A DNA stretch of 64,000 nt from Balaenoptera acutorostrata (Eukaryota > Chordata > Mammalia > Artiodactyla > Balaenopteridae). This document shows positions 12,105 through 23,378 of the stretch, piece after piece. The position numbers and the translations under genes were made by a program. The notes beneath the pieces are model-generated. The model was given only the letters and a program-made list of their open reading frames with translations, was not told where the DNA came from and did no database searches. Positions within the stretch are counted from its first letter, which is position 1, and the number at the start of each line of letters is the position of its first letter. The stretch covers positions 29,044,039 through 29,108,038 of the forward strand of contig NC_080067.1 of the NCBI RefSeq assembly GCF_949987535.1, read 5' to 3'.

Positions 12105-12168
12105 TGGACTCGAGGTATCATCTCATGTCACTTCCTTGGACTCGAGGTATCGTCTCATGTCACTTCCT
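12105..12168. repeat. 32-bp tandem duplication
   Basis: The 32-bp unit beginning tggactcgaggtatc at 12105-12136 is repeated at 12137-12168 with one difference (a to g, in tatcatctc versus tatcgtctc). It is a local duplication inside the old L1-like block. Confidence 0.95.
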
Positions 12169-12372
12169 TGCTCACTATAGGCAGCTTCCTTTCTTCCTTT
12201 CCCCTTTGTAGGATTATTATGCTATAGGCCCCATAGTTCAATTTTATATTGTTTAATCTTGTTGACTTTTAATTAATAAAGAGAAGAAAGGAAAATAAAT
12301 ATGTAATTATGTTGTCTTTTATGCTTAATACATGATTTCCCCTGCCAGCACTTTTTGGTTTTCATATGGATT

Positions 12373-12736
12373 AAATTACACCCTAGGGCTTCCCTGGTGG
12401 TGCAGTGGTTGAGAATCCGCCTGCCAATGCAGGGGACACGGGTTCGAGCCCTGGTCTGGGAAGATCCCACATGCCGCGGAGCAACTAGGCCCGTGAGCCA
12501 CAACTAATGAGCCTGCGCGTCTGGAGCCTGTGCTCCGCAACAAGAGAGGCCGCGACAGTGAGAGGCCCGCGCACCGCGATGAAGAGTGGCCCCCCCTCGC
12601 CGCAACTGGAGAAAGCCCTCACACAGAAATGAATACCCAACACAGCCAAAAATTAATTAATTAATTAATTAAAAAAAAACAAAAACAACAACAACAACAA
12701 AAACTCACTGTTTAAAAAAAAAAAATTACAGCCTAG
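12373..12736 (+). repeat. CHR-type SINE with target-site duplications
   Basis: The SINE body is 12387-12722, with a tRNA-like head, an intact B box and a long mixed A/T tail with (AATT)n and AAC repeats. The flanks are aaattacaccctag at 12373-12386 and aaattacagcctag at 12723-12736, a 14-bp duplication with one mismatch. It lies inside the old antisense L1 block, so it is younger than that block. Confidence 0.96.
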
Positions 12737-13830
12737 CCTTAACTTCTTTTCAGCTTAGAGAATTCCTTTAGTAATTTTTGTAAGGCAGGTCTGCTGGCTA
12801 CAAATTATCTTAGTCTTTGTTTATCTTGGAATGTTTTTATGTTTTCCCAACTTTTGAAAGATATAGTGTTCTTGGCTAACAGTTTTTTTCTTGAAGCACT
12901 TTAAATATGCTATCCAGTGCCATTTGGACTCTACCATTTCTGATAAGAAGCTGTAATGTCATTGAGATTCTTTCCTATGTGATGACATTTTTCTCTGCTG
13001 CTTTCAAGATTTTCTCTGTCTTTTACTTTCAACATTTTGACTATGATATGTCTAGATATGGCTCTTTTTTGTTTTTCCAATTTGGAGTTCATTGAACGTG
13101 AATGTGTAGATCGATGTTTTTCATCATACCTGGGAAGTTTTCAGCCATTATTTCTCTGAATATTTTTTCTGCCCCTTTCTTTTCTCTCCTTCTGGTACTC
13201 TCACTACATGCATGTTTGTGTGCTTAATCGTGTCTCAGAGGATCTATTCATTTTTCCTCATTCTTTTTTCTTTAGGTTTTAAGACTGTATAATTTCTAAT
13301 GACCTATCTTCAAGTTTGCTGATTCTTTTTCCAGTTCAAATCTTCAGTTGAACCCCTGTAGTGATTTTTCCATTTCAGCAAGTGTACTTTTCAACTTCAG
13401 AATTTCCATTTTTCAATTTGATTTCTATCTCCTTATTGATATTCCCTATTTGATGAGTCATGGTCATCATACTTTCCTTTAATTTTTAAAAAATGGTTTC
13501 ATGGTTTTAGTTATTTGAACATATTTATAATAGCTGCTTTGAAATCTTTGTCTCCTTCACCTGGGCTCCCTCAAATGCAGTTTTTATTGCTTACTTGTTG
13601 TTTTCCTGTACAAGGGTCACAATATCCTGTTTCTTTCCATATTTTATAATATTTTGTCAAAAACTGGACATTATACTGTACCAATTCTGGATTCTGATTA
13701 GCCCCCTTTCCCACCCCCAGGGCATGATGATATTGCTATTTTTTATTAGTTTATCTGTTTAGTGGATTGCCTGGACAAATTATGTAAAGTGTATTTCCAT
13801 TTTGGAAGTCTTGCTCAATTGATGTTTTAC

Positions 13831-14478
13831 AAGCTTAGTCTATCTTAAGCAATAATATCTATGAAATTATGGTTTGATATGCTAGCTATGTATTTTATAT
13901 ATCCCTTTACCCTCAGTATACCATCAGCATTCATTGGATCTAATTTTAGTTTTTGAGTTTATTTTTTAAGTAGTTCTATTTGTAAGTATTGTTATTTCAT
14001 GATATTTTCCTTCTTTCTTATAAGTCTTCCAAAGCTCAAGGAGAAATCTTACATATTAAAAAAGTAAAATAATACCAATTTTTTTTCTTATAATTCTAAC
14101 ATAGGTCCACTGGACCTTTTTAAAAAGCTAAAATATATTTTAAAATCTTAGTGATCTTATTTTTCCTATCTTGAAAAATTTTGCTATTCTGTCATCCTAG
14201 AAATTATGTCCTCATCACTCATTATTCCAAATGATGCTATAAAATACTAAATTAAGAAGAAAACAAGAAACCTGATGGGATCACCTAGATACACTAGTGA
14301 TATGAGTCATCATTATTTTATTATCCTTTAGCTCTCTTATTATGTTGTCTAAAGTGTTGCATTACCTGTTGAAAAGGTGTAAGGGAAGACAGAAGACACT
14401 CTCTTTGTAGTCGTAGTCTGCTTTTAGTTTTCGTTGGACACAATTGAGAATTCAGAATTTTTTCATTTCTCACCCATA
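13831..14478. other. AT-rich stretch, nothing recognised
   Basis: Low-complexity AT-rich DNA between the old L1-like block and the transposase fossil. The last 200 bases could belong to the 5' untranslated part of the piggyBac-type element, but I could not find its terminal repeat or a TTAA pair. Confidence 0.35.
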
Positions 14479-15300
14479 ATGATAAAAAGAGTAGAATTTA
14501 CAACAGAAGACATTTCACAATTATTAGACAAATGAGAAAACAAATGCAAAGAGACAGCAAAACTCTATTCTCTAAGGATGATGGTCAAATTGATTGTATT
14601 AGCAAAATCTTAGACCATAATTCTTCCAATAACAATATCCTAGATGAATTGTTTTAAACTCCAGAATCCATGAGTGATGAATATAATTCTAAGAGCACAA
14701 AGGAAATATGGCATTCTCATCAATTTAGTCATTGAACAGGAAGAACTTTATCATGTAATATTTTGCAACAAGAACTTGGATTATCCCATGTTTCTAAAAG
14801 GACATATCCATTATTTTTTTATCTTTTATGATGCTTTTGTGCCAAAATTATTTGATATGATTTGTAAGTAGACAAATGCTGAATCAGATATATACACAAA
14901 GATGAGTGAAAGAAAATTAAAACAATAGACATTATTATTTTAATTGCTGTTTATAAATCTAAAATGGAAATGTTTTGTAATGTGGAATTAAAAATATGGC
15001 CTCTTCAACGAAATTATGATTAATCAAAAATTTAAAAAGTCTTTACGTTTTCCATTTTCATGATGCAAATGCAAAAAGAAGACCCATAAGTAATGATAAG
15101 CTAGATCTTCTTAGTGATACATTTGAAATCTGGAATATGTTCTAGGTGCATGCATGACAGTTGACAAGCAATTAATTGAACTAAGAGAATGGTGCCCAGT
15201 TCAGATTTCTCTCTCTCATTTATGTACTTAGAGAAAGAGAGGAAAAATATATAACAAAAATTGTGTTTTATGTGTTTGTATTCTTAGTAAAATTTTAAAT
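14479..15300 (+). pseudogene. Decayed piggyBac-type transposase (DDE_Tnp_1_7 family)
   Basis: Read in shifting frames, this stretch follows the order of a piggyBac transposase. A start ATG (14479) is followed by an acidic amino-terminal part rich in D, S and N near 14575-14690. Next comes a 'GRT.SCNI' segment (about 14735-14760) like the family's W...R..NI motif, then an 'ILIAVYKSK' helix at about 14935-14965 and 'FNEIMINQKFKKSLRF' at about 15005-15055. After these come 'DKLDLLSD.FEIWNMF' at about 15095-15145 and, in another frame, 'GACMTVDKQLIELREWCP' at about 15147-15200. The last block corresponds to the family's TVDEQL..FRGRCPF region, whose D is the first catalytic aspartate. A KY.TKI echo follows near 15247. 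Several stop codons and at least two or three frame changes make it non-functional. The second and third catalytic residues are not seen. An antisense L1 begins 24 bases downstream. Family assignment is by eye from motif order. It was probably an autonomous DNA transposon; a pseudogene of a domesticated PGBD gene is the alternative. Confidence 0.7.
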
Positions 15301-15315
15301 AAAGTTGCTTTTCAC

Positions 15316-15717
15316 TATCCTTTTTTTTATATCTTTATTGGAGTATAATTGCTTTACAATGTTGTGTTAGTTTCTGCTGTACAACAAAGTGAATCAGCTA
15401 TATGTATACATATATCTCCATATCCTCTCCCTCTTAAGACTCCCTTCTTCCCTCCCTATCCCACCCCTCTAGGTTGTCACAAAGCATCGAGCTGACCTCC
15501 CTGTGCTATGCAGCAGCTACTCACTAGCCATCCATTTTATATTTGGTAGTGTATATATGTCAATGCTACTCTCTCACTTCGTCCCAGCTTCCCCTTCCCC
15601 CAGTGTGTCCTTAAGTCCATTCTCTACGTCTGTATCTTTATTCCTGCCCTGCCACTAGGTTCATCAGTACCAATTTTTTTAGATTCCATGTATGTGCAGT
15701 AGCATATGGTATCCTTT
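15316..15717 (-). repeat. L1 3' end, antisense, 5'-truncated, with short duplications
   Basis: Antisense cetartiodactyl L1 tail at 15324-15709: poly(T), 'ttattggagtataattgctttacaatg', 'ctgctgtacaacaaagtgaatcagct', 'ccctatcccacccctctagg', 'gtccattctctacgtctg'. A short tatccttt repeat at 15316-15323 and 15710-15717 is the likely target duplication. It sits just after the transposase remnant. Confidence 0.92.
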
Positions 15718-15934
15718 AATTTTTCTGAAAATTATTTATAAAATGTTTTAAAATATTAAAAACAAAAGCATATTTGATCTAGATAGTAAATGGTGATGAA
15801 TATTCTTCCTATTGTACTAGGTATTAAACACAAATGTGTAACTTAAAAAAAATTAAAGTTCATCATTGTACCTCTTAAAATAGTCCTGCATGCATGTGTA
15901 TCACACTTTAGGCAAAGGGATGTGCTAGGATGCC

Positions 15935-16165
15935 TAATGGTTTTGGAACCAGGATGACCCAGGTTTGAATTTTGGCCCCACTCCTTTTAGCTGTGTGACC
16001 ATGGACAAGAAACATCCTTTCTATAAATTCTAGTTTATTCATCTATAAAAAGAGGATAATAGAACCTGCTCTGCAGAGTTAACATCATATTCAGAGATGA
16101 AGACAAAACACCCAATGTATTTACTAGGAAACATTAGGTGCTCAATAAATGCTCTCTTCTTCCTT
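15935..16165 (+). repeat. MIR SINE
   Basis: MIR order: 'ggaaccaggatgacccaggtttgaattttggcccc', 'agctgtgtgaccatggacaag', 'tctataaaaagaggataatagaacctgctctg', and tail 'aggtgctcaataaatgctc'. Bases 16166-16829 after it are unassigned. Confidence 0.8.
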
Positions 16166-16829
16166 CTTTCCTTTTGGTATTAATAATCTTTGTTGAGGAA
16201 GATGTATGACTAGACTAAGACTGATGGAAAAATAGGTCTGGCTCAAAAGAAACATTATAAATAGAGGAATGGCACTGTGTGTGTGTGTTTAAAGACATAT
16301 AATTAAGAGAAAATAAACAAATCTTAGTAGAAAAATGAGATGAAGAGTGTTTCTGCATGGATGAAAGAGAAGTGGAAGGATTATATCCTGGGAGTATTAT
16401 ACAAACTTCAAGGCCAGGTAAAGGCCTTGACATACTCTCTTAGCATTGTGTACAGACCCGTACAGAGAAGAGCTCCTACAGCTAGATCTTCAGTGCTCCA
16501 GATATCTGTTGGAAGTTTAAGTTGTTTTTTTTAAATATAGGGCATCTGATTATTTCTTGGTTTTCCCTACTGACAATTTCATTATCATTACTCAGAAGAA
16601 AATGAAAGTAACAAGAGGGATTTCTATTTTGCTGTCAATACTGACCAAGAAATCAGAACAGTGATGACAAAGAAAGAATGGAAAATTTAGGGAAGGTTTG
16701 GCACATTATCCTGGACTTTACTAATGTGAAGGGAAAAAAATGATAGGCTCAATTAGGTACACCTCTGGCTTTAGGAAGGCATACTTCATAACACTCAGGA
16801 AAGACATGGCTAAACAGTCAGTGGTATTA

Positions 16830-17020
16830 GAAATTGCTACAGCTCTTTTGTAGAACAATTAGGCAATATGTAAAAGTCATATACTGTTTGGCACCAAAAG
16901 CCTACTCCCGGGAATTGATTTTATTTCAAATGCCCAACTGACATTTCAAATAAAACCTAAACTAAAAGCAACATCATGTTCACCATAGATTATCACCAAC
17001 AGTCCAAAAACCTATCTAGA
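16830..17020 (+). repeat. Possible old L1 3' fragment
   Basis: 'gctacagctcttttgtagaacaattaggcaatatgtaaaa' followed by 'actgtttggcaccaaaagcctactcccgggaattgattt' resembles the 'one-vessel' ORF2 end of old L1 (the part reading ...PLQ..LA..). Too diverged for subfamily. Confidence 0.45.
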
Positions 17021-17063
17021 AACAACTTAGGTTTTGTCCCTTGACCTCCACTCCAATTCCCCT

Positions 17064-17240
17064 AGAACTGCAGTCAGCAAATGCTTTCTGTAAGAGGCCG
17101 GTAGTGATTTAGGCCATACTCTGTTGCAACTACTCAACTCTGTCGTTGAAGCATGAACCCACTCATAAACAATATATAAACGAATAAGTGTGGCTGTGTT
17201 CCAATACTTTATTGCGAACTCTGAAATTTTAGTTTCCAAT
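17064..17240 (+). repeat. hAT-type DNA transposon fragment
   Basis: 'cagtcagcaaatgctttctgtaagaggcc', 'gatttaggccatactctgttgcaactactcaactctg', 'ggctgtgttccaatactttatt' match in order a common non-autonomous mammalian DNA transposon. The hAT class is my recollection, and the exact family name is not fixed. Confidence 0.6.
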
Positions 17241-17364
17241 AATTTTTATATGTCAAGAAACATTATTCTTTAAGAAATGTTTCTTCAACCATTTAAAAAT
17301 ATAAAAATCATTATTAGCTCATGAACCATATAAAAACAGGTGACACACCTGCCCAAGGATGCTC

Positions 17365-17505
17365 TCACTACTGTGGTAGAAGAGAGTCTTGGAGAGGGAG
17401 CCCTTCTTTCCTCCCACTCCAGGACTGGGTCTGGATTTTTCTGGTACCATCCTATAGTAAACATGTATCTCTTGCTCATTTGTCACTTGAGATGCCAATT
17501 CCTAT
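17365..17505 (+). repeat. Unnamed repeat, copy 1 of 2 in this window
   Basis: About 140 bases align with 21079-21215. Shared words include 'ggagagg', 'ctttcttc/ccttctttc', 'cactccag', 'tggactttttctgg / ggacatttctgg', 'tatagtaaacat / tatattaaacat' and 'tttgtcac / tttatcac'. The open frame 17340-17855 covers it, but its peptide has no domain I know. Confidence 0.55.
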
Positions 17506-18217
17506 TTGTAATGTTCTTTTTGAGAAAGACACATTTGTCCAATGATAATGTTCTTCTGGTCATGCATCTTATCTCACCAAATATTACTGATACCAAGGAG
17601 AAAGAAGGAAGAAACAAGTATTTATTGATAATCTTCTATAATGGAAAAATATTCAGGTTTCTGAAAAGGAGTAAATGTGATTCCAAACAACATAGCCCTG
17701 TAAACGTGATGGACCCCCCAAATAGACTGAAGAGCCGACTGATGCCACATAAAAATAAATGCACCTGTAGGATGGGAAGCCTCTGGTATAATCCAAAGAA
17801 TTGTGCTATTCGTTCAATTTTGCACCGTACAATCCCTGCTGACCCTCTTATATAGAGTCCTCCTGAAAAAGGACTGTAGCTTTCTGTGCTCATAGATGTG
17901 TAGGGTTTTTCAAGGAGCACCCCTTCCCTCTTAACCAGAGAACCAGGATTCTCTTCATTTCAGAGATTACGTGGCAAATTGAGGCTGGCAAGAGTCTTTA
18001 GAATCAAAGAGTCAGGGCCTAACCAAGCCTAAGGCTCATTTCAAAGTCCATCCCAGTCCATGACTCAAGGTCTTTCTGTGGGAAAAAGACAGAACAGGGA
18101 ATGGGTTTAAATAATGTCTTGATCAAGGTTAACTAAGCAGTGTCTTTCTCATAATTTAATATGCATACTCATCATCCGAAGATATTGTTAGGATGAAGAA
18201 TCTGATTCAGAGGGGTT
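17506..18217. other. No recognised feature
   Basis: The 171-codon open frame starting at 17340 runs on to 17855. Its composition is ordinary (Lys, Ser and Leu-rich), it has no signal peptide or domain, and it lacks a promoter or splice context. I treat it as chance. Confidence 0.4.
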
Positions 18218-18612
18218 TTAGTCAGCTTGGGCTGCCATGACAAAATACCATAGACTGGGTGGCTTAAACTATAGACATTTATTTCTTACAGTTTTGGAGT
18301 CTGGGATGCCCCAGATAAAAGTAGTGACTGATTTGGTTACTAGTAAGATCTCTCTTCCTGGATTGCAGATAGCTGCCTTCTCACTATGTTCTCACATGAC
18401 CTCTTCTTTGTGTGTATGGCAAGAAAGAGCACAAGCTCTCTGGTGTCTCTTCTTATAAGGACACTAATTTGATTAGATCAGGGCCCCACCCTTACAACCT
18501 CATTTAACCTTTATTACCACCTAATAGGCCCTATCTCCAAATACAGTCACATTGAGGGTTAGAGCTTCAAAATATGAATTTGGGGTGGTGACACAATTTA
18601 GTCCATAATAGT
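18218..18612 (-). repeat. MLT1 LTR (ERVL-MaLR), antisense
   Basis: Reverse-oriented MLT1 wording: 'ttagtcagcttgggctgccatgacaaaataccatagactggg', 'tatttcttacagttttggagtctgg', 'ctcttcttataaggacactaat', 'ctccaaatacagtcacattgagggttagagcttc' and the end 'agtccataata'. Nearly full length. It is a solo LTR of an old retrovirus-like element with no internal coding part. Confidence 0.88.
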
Positions 18613-18624
18613 AGGTGTGTGTGG

Positions 18625-18715
18625 GGCCTGAGATTCTCTATTTCTAACAAGCTCGCAGGTGATATGGATGCTATCTGCCTTTGGACCACATTTTGGGTAT
18701 CAGAGAACCAAAGTT
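18625..18715 (+). repeat. MER5A-like hAT fragment
   Basis: 'gggcctgagattctctatttctaacaagctcgcaggtgat' followed by 'ggaccacattttgggtatcagag' matches the middle and end of MER5A, a non-autonomous hAT element. Confidence 0.7.
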
Positions 18716-19816
18716 AAAGGTCCCAGGTCTTGCTTTAGGACAGAATCAGGGTGCTCAATGATAAATGGGATGACACGGCTAATCATGTTAGTAAAGCTTG
18801 TTCAGGAATGATGCCAATGAGAATAACAGCACTGCATCCTATTGATGTGTAAAATGTCATCAAAGAAAGCACAAAGACATGAACAGATTAGCACATTGGC
18901 AGTCAATTCTTCAACAAATGACCCTAAGTGAAACTGCCTTGAACGGTATCTTTCAGATTTCTGGATTTTTTCTAAGACATGTGAAGTTCTCCAGATGAAA
19001 TGCTTATGCCTCCAAATCTGAAAGCTTATTACCAAAGACCCCTTCTCTGGAGCATTATTAAATTTTCAGCAAAGAGACAAAAACATCATTACTATATGAG
19101 AAAAATAATCTTAGCACATAGAGGGGAAAGAAGACTCCGCCTGAATTTCCAAATTTGTACTACTAGTAACTCTACAGGGACAGATGCAACTTAGAAAAAG
19201 ATGAAGAATCAGGCCATTTTGCCATCATTTTCTTTGGGCTGCTGATAAGCATCACCAGCCAGGAGAAATGAGGACTGACTTTATGAAAGAGCTGCACACA
19301 CACACACACACACAAAAAGGAAAAGAAAAAGAAAAGAGAATGCCTGCCCAGATGTATTTTGACAGTTTCCTACAAATGAGGCAAGTTAATTCTGGGCTCA
19401 GGAATACTATTTTTCTCTAGTGATATGTCAGTGGTTCTCAGAACTACTTTGGGTATCTGTGCCTTTATTTTCCTTGAGCATGAATCAGGCTCATTTGGAT
19501 GTGAGGTCAGGCCACTGTGCCCATTAATGTTATTAACTCAAAGACAAACTTTAGAGACTTCAACTGTAAATAGTGTGATATCCTGCTATTTCTTCTGACT
19601 GAAAAGTGGTGGGTAAAAATAATTATCTGACCTTCCATGGCCTGAACATGGAAGAACACTTCTTGGGATACTGCACAGATGTTCTCAGATACAGGTTCAT
19701 GGCTGGAGGACCAAACTGAGTTCTCCATATTGTAAGCATCTCTGGGAGTCCAGAATAGTGACTTAGCCTCTCAGCAACAAAGCATAGCCTCAGATGAAGG
19801 ACCAGAAATGTTTGAT
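18716..19816. other. No recognised feature except a (CA)10 run
   Basis: The (CA)10 run is at 19295-19314, followed by an A/G-rich tail. Nothing else is recognised; short open frames look like chance. Confidence 0.45.
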
Positions 19817-20413
19817 TAAAATCAGCTGCCAAAGCACTATTTACAGTAGCCAGGACATGGAAGCAACCTAAATGTCCATCGACAGAGGAATGGATAAAGA
19901 AGATGTGGTACATACATACAATGCAATATCACTCAGCCATAAAAAAGGAAAGAAATAGTGCCATTTGCAGAGACATGGATGGACCTAGAGATTGTCATGC
20001 AGAATGAAGTCAGAAAGAGAAAAACAAATATCGTATAATATCTCTTCTATGTGGAATCCAGAAAAATGGTACAGATGAATTTATTTGCAAAGCAGAAATA
20101 GAGTCAAAGATGTAGAGAACAAACTTACGGTTACCAAGGGGTGAAGGGTAGGGTGTGACAAATTGGGAGAGTGGGATTGACATATATACACTACTATGTA
20201 TAAAATAGATAACTAATGAGAACCTACTGTATAGCACAGGGAAGTCTATTCAATGATCTGTGGTGACCTATATGGGAAGGAAGAGGGGATATATGTATAC
20301 GTATAACTGATTCACTTTGCTGTAGAGCAGAAACTAACACAACATTGTAAAGCAACTATACTCCAATAAAAAAATAAACAGCAAAAATAAAATAAAATAA
20401 AATCAGCTGCCAA
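19817..20413 (+). repeat. 5'-truncated L1 with 16-bp target duplications
   Basis: The element is 19833-20397. It begins in the last part of ORF2 ('caaagcactatttacagtagccaggacatggaagcaacc', the A.FTIA.TWKQPKC peptide region) and ends in 'caactatactccaataaa' plus an A-rich AAAAT tail. The perfect 16-bp duplication taaaatcagctgccaa is at 19817-19832 and 20398-20413. A textbook retrotransposition product, only lightly decayed. Confidence 0.96.
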
Positions 20414-21078
20414 TATTCAATGTTTTCAGTTCATTCACAGGTTAAACCTCACCAAAAGACTAAATTAACATGGTACAAATCAGTGGTAGAGAATTAAGCA
20501 AATATACTTTGCCTGAACCTATCCTTCTCCATCAAAGAGAAAATCAAGCTGGCCTAAGTAGAGGCACAGAACAGAAAAGTCTTTCCTGGATGCTTCACTG
20601 CCTGGCTCTTTTTTTTCCCCCAAGCAAATATTATCATCGACTTGCTGCTTTTCTAGAAGCTATGCAGGAAGATTGACTTGGATGGAATCCAGAATGTTTG
20701 TCACCAGTTTTGTTTGAAAGAGTTATCTGAATATTAAGAGATCTTGACCAGTGATTCTTTTATTTGATTCCCAAGATCTAGATTTCTCAGTGATATGTTG
20801 TTAGGGTTCTGGACTACAGGAACAGAAGGAAAGAAGGACAAAGAAAACATAAGTTGAGCTGACGTGCTAAAGCTGTATTAATAGTCATTGAGTTACAACT
20901 GTGAAGTTGTGTTTAATTACTTTAGGAACAAGTCTCTTGAGAAGCTCACTTGTTCCCTAAGTAGGACATTAGAGTTGAATAATGAGGCCTTGAGGAATAA
21001 TAATGAGGAAATGCTGACCTTGCTGGTTTCTCTCTGTCCCCACCCTCCATCCCCAATCTCCTAGGACGGGCCCTCTGA
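20414..21078. other. No recognised feature
   Basis: Single-copy in appearance; no exon or RNA gene visible. Confidence 0.45.
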
Positions 21079-21215
21079 ACTGTAGCAGAGAGGGTTGGAG
21101 AGGATGGAGCTTTCTTCTCTCTCACTCCAGAGCTTGGCTGGACATTTCTGGAATCAGTCTATATTAAACATATATATGTTTGATTATTTATCACCTTTAT
21201 ATGCTAACTGCATCC
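21079..21215 (+). repeat. Unnamed repeat, copy 2 of 2 in this window
   Basis: Related to 17365-17505, as described there. The neighbouring sequence at 20990-21078 is not shared. Confidence 0.55.
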
Positions 21216-21639
21216 CTGGACTGGTAACAGAGGCATCTGGGTGAGCAGGGGCATATTCAGATTTATGATGAGTACAGCGCCTCATAAAGTGCCTTGCCCA
21301 TCACGGGCACCTCAAACGCTATGTATTTGAAATTGAACTTCATGTCTTCCCTCTCCAACTTATTCTTCCTTCTCCATTTTCTGTCTTACTAATAGTATCA
21401 CCTTCACCTGATGACCCAATCTCCAACTCTCTCTCCTCTTTGACTCCTTTTACTTCCTATTTTCTGCTTCCAAATGCCAGGATCATTTCATTCCAGAACA
21501 GCTTCTCAATCCAGCTCTTCTTTCTGATCCTGTTGCTTTGGTATTTTAGGCTTTCATCACTTTGCTGCAGAATTATCTCCACCCTTATCTCAGGGCATTG
21601 CTGAGAAGAATTGTCTTCCTCTGCACTTTGCTATCCCTC

Positions 21640-22880
21640 TTCTAATTTCTTAAGTTGAATAGGTACATTTTATTTATCTTCAGTCTTTCTTTACTTTCAT
21701 TTTAATTTTTCTAATATACTAAAAGCATTTATAGCTTTACATTTTCCTTTTGAATACAGTTTTAGCTGCGTCCTGTACTCTTTGGTATGAAATGTATACT
21801 TTTTCATTACTCTCTAGATAATGTCACATTTTTGCTAGGACTTGCCTATTGTGGCGAAGAACGTTTCTTAATTTGCAGGTAATTACACTTGTTTTGGGTA
21901 ACCATTTGTTGTTGATTTACAATATACAGTAGACCCTTGAACAACATGGGTTTGAACTGCATGGGTCTACTTATATGCAGATTTTTTTTTTCAGTAGTAA
22001 ATACCACAGTACTACATAATTCATCCGTGTTTGGTTGAATCCCTGATGCAGAATTGCGTATATGCAAGAACCTTGAATACGGAAGGTAGACTACAAGTTA
22101 TAGGAAGATTTTCAACTGCACTGAAGGTCAGCACCCCTAACCTCCATGTTGTTCAAGGATGGGGATTATGATATTGTTTCCTTTCCCTTTCAGGTGAATG
22201 ATACTTAGGTTGGATAAGATTTTAGGATCATAATCTGTTTTTATTAATAATCTTTCTTTTTCTGTACAGGTGTTATTTCAGCGTTCTTTAGATTCTAGTA
22301 TTTCAGATGATGAACAAGTGACCTGTTGTTTCTGTCAGAAGGTCTGTAATATTTCCTCCTTATCTTTGAAAGGTAGAAATTTCACTAGAGTATATCTCAG
22401 GTTTTTATTGTTGTTGCTTTCCCCTCTTAATTCATCCTCTCTAGGACTCAGTGGAGCTTTCAGTCTGAAGGACCAAGTATTTCTTCAGTATAGGGAATAT
22501 TTTCTTCCATTATTTGCTTATTGCTCTGCACACGTTACTTCATATGTTAACATGGTAGATCCTCTGGATGTGTCTTCTAGGGCTCTTTTCTCATTCCACA
22601 TGACTTATACTCTGGGGACTAGTTCTCTGTGTCTTGAGATATTTCTTTAACTTGATCTCCCAGAACATGAATTCTATTCTCAGCAGTGAGCATTCATTTT
22701 TTTCAATTTGTCTACTGAACTTTTAAAATTCAGAAATATCATTCTTGTTTCCAGAAAGTCTTTCTGTGCTCTAATTAGATCTTGCTCTAATTACTGTTAT
22801 TAATGTCCTCTCTCTCTCTTCCATTAGTTCTAATGTAAATGAAGTTGCCAGCTTTACTTGCTCAGCCTTGTCTTTCTCCC
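21640..22880 (-). repeat. Second old L1/HAL1-like block, antisense, split by a Tigger-like element
   Basis: Diverged T-rich text such as 'ttgctaggacttgcctattgtgg', 'ttatttcagcgttctttag', 'gtttttattgttgttgctttcccctc', 'ttctctgtgtcttgagatatttc' and 'gtttccagaaagtctttctgtgctc' is in the style of old antisense L1. Edges are approximate. The open frame 22270-22650 lies here and is not a gene candidate. Confidence 0.5.
21928..22162 (+). mobile_element. Tigger-like non-autonomous DNA transposon
   Basis: It starts cagtagacccttgaacaac after a TA and ends 'ccatgttgttcaaggatgg', giving imperfect inverted ends. Internal words 'atgggtttgaactgcatgggtctacttatatgcag' and 'ctaacctccatgttgttc' match a TcMar-Tigger family of short elements. 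At 235 bp it is far too short for a transposase. Confidence 0.75.
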
Positions 22881-23378
22881 TCTGTCTACAGAGTCCCCTT
22901 AAGTGGGTTGTAATTTTTCATTACCTACTGATGTGGTGTGCTCCCTCAATCCGTGTACCCATCAGCCCATTGGGGAATTCTATCAGTGATGGCAGAGCAT
23001 GGGGCAGGAGGCATGCCAGTGCCCATTTTTATGGTCTGGCGGCCAGCAAGCAGGAAAAGTGTTACTTTCTGCTGAGGTGCTGATCGAACTCTCTCTCAAT
23101 AGAACAGATCCAGCCCACCAGGGAAGCCCCATGTAGGTCCAAGAGGGTGAGCATAAATTGGTGACCTCTTCGAATTCCACATCTGTAGTCGGGAGAGACA
23201 CAGCCCCCTTCCGAGGGCACAGACAGACATCTGCCAGATGGGCTTCTTTGGGGAGTCACAAAATCCAAGGTCCTCACTTTATGGCTCCTCCTCTGCCATT
23301 GGTCACCCGGCCTTGCTGGTGACTGCCAACTACAAATTGGCACTTGCCATCTGCCTCTACCAGGGTTAAATTATGAGC
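22881..23378. other. No recognised feature
   Basis: Moderately GC-rich (23060-23330), without a convincing exon. Two overlapping minus-strand frames near 22983-23343 are not supported by any domain. Confidence 0.4.

Larger units (their letters stand above)
11230..13830 (-). repeat. Old L1/HAL1-like block, antisense, interrupted by a SINE
   Basis: Phrases typical of old antisense L1-type sequence run in order: 'aatctctgccttttgattcgattg', 'ttcattcacatttaattattgatatag', 'agtggttgctctggggattacaatatac', 'gtaaggcaggtctgctggc', 'tttcaagattttctctgtc', 'ttcagccattatttctctgaatatttt', 'aaaactggacattatactg'. It is split at 12387-12722 by a CHR SINE. Decay is heavy and no open frame survives. I cannot separate old L1 from the related HAL1 group by eye. 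Confidence 0.75.

Noticed and set aside
17340..17855. Longest non-repeat open frame, 171 codons
   Set aside because: No domain, signal peptide or splice context, and it overlaps an unnamed repeat found again at 21079-21215; about the length expected by chance in 64 kb.
22270..22650. 126-codon frame with a CCFCQ-like Cys pair at the start
   Set aside because: Lies in an old antisense L1-like block; the Cys pair does not form a known zinc-finger spacing.
23170..23340. GC-rich block as a coding exon
   Set aside because: No frame holds a domain, and no consensus splice sites flank it convincingly.
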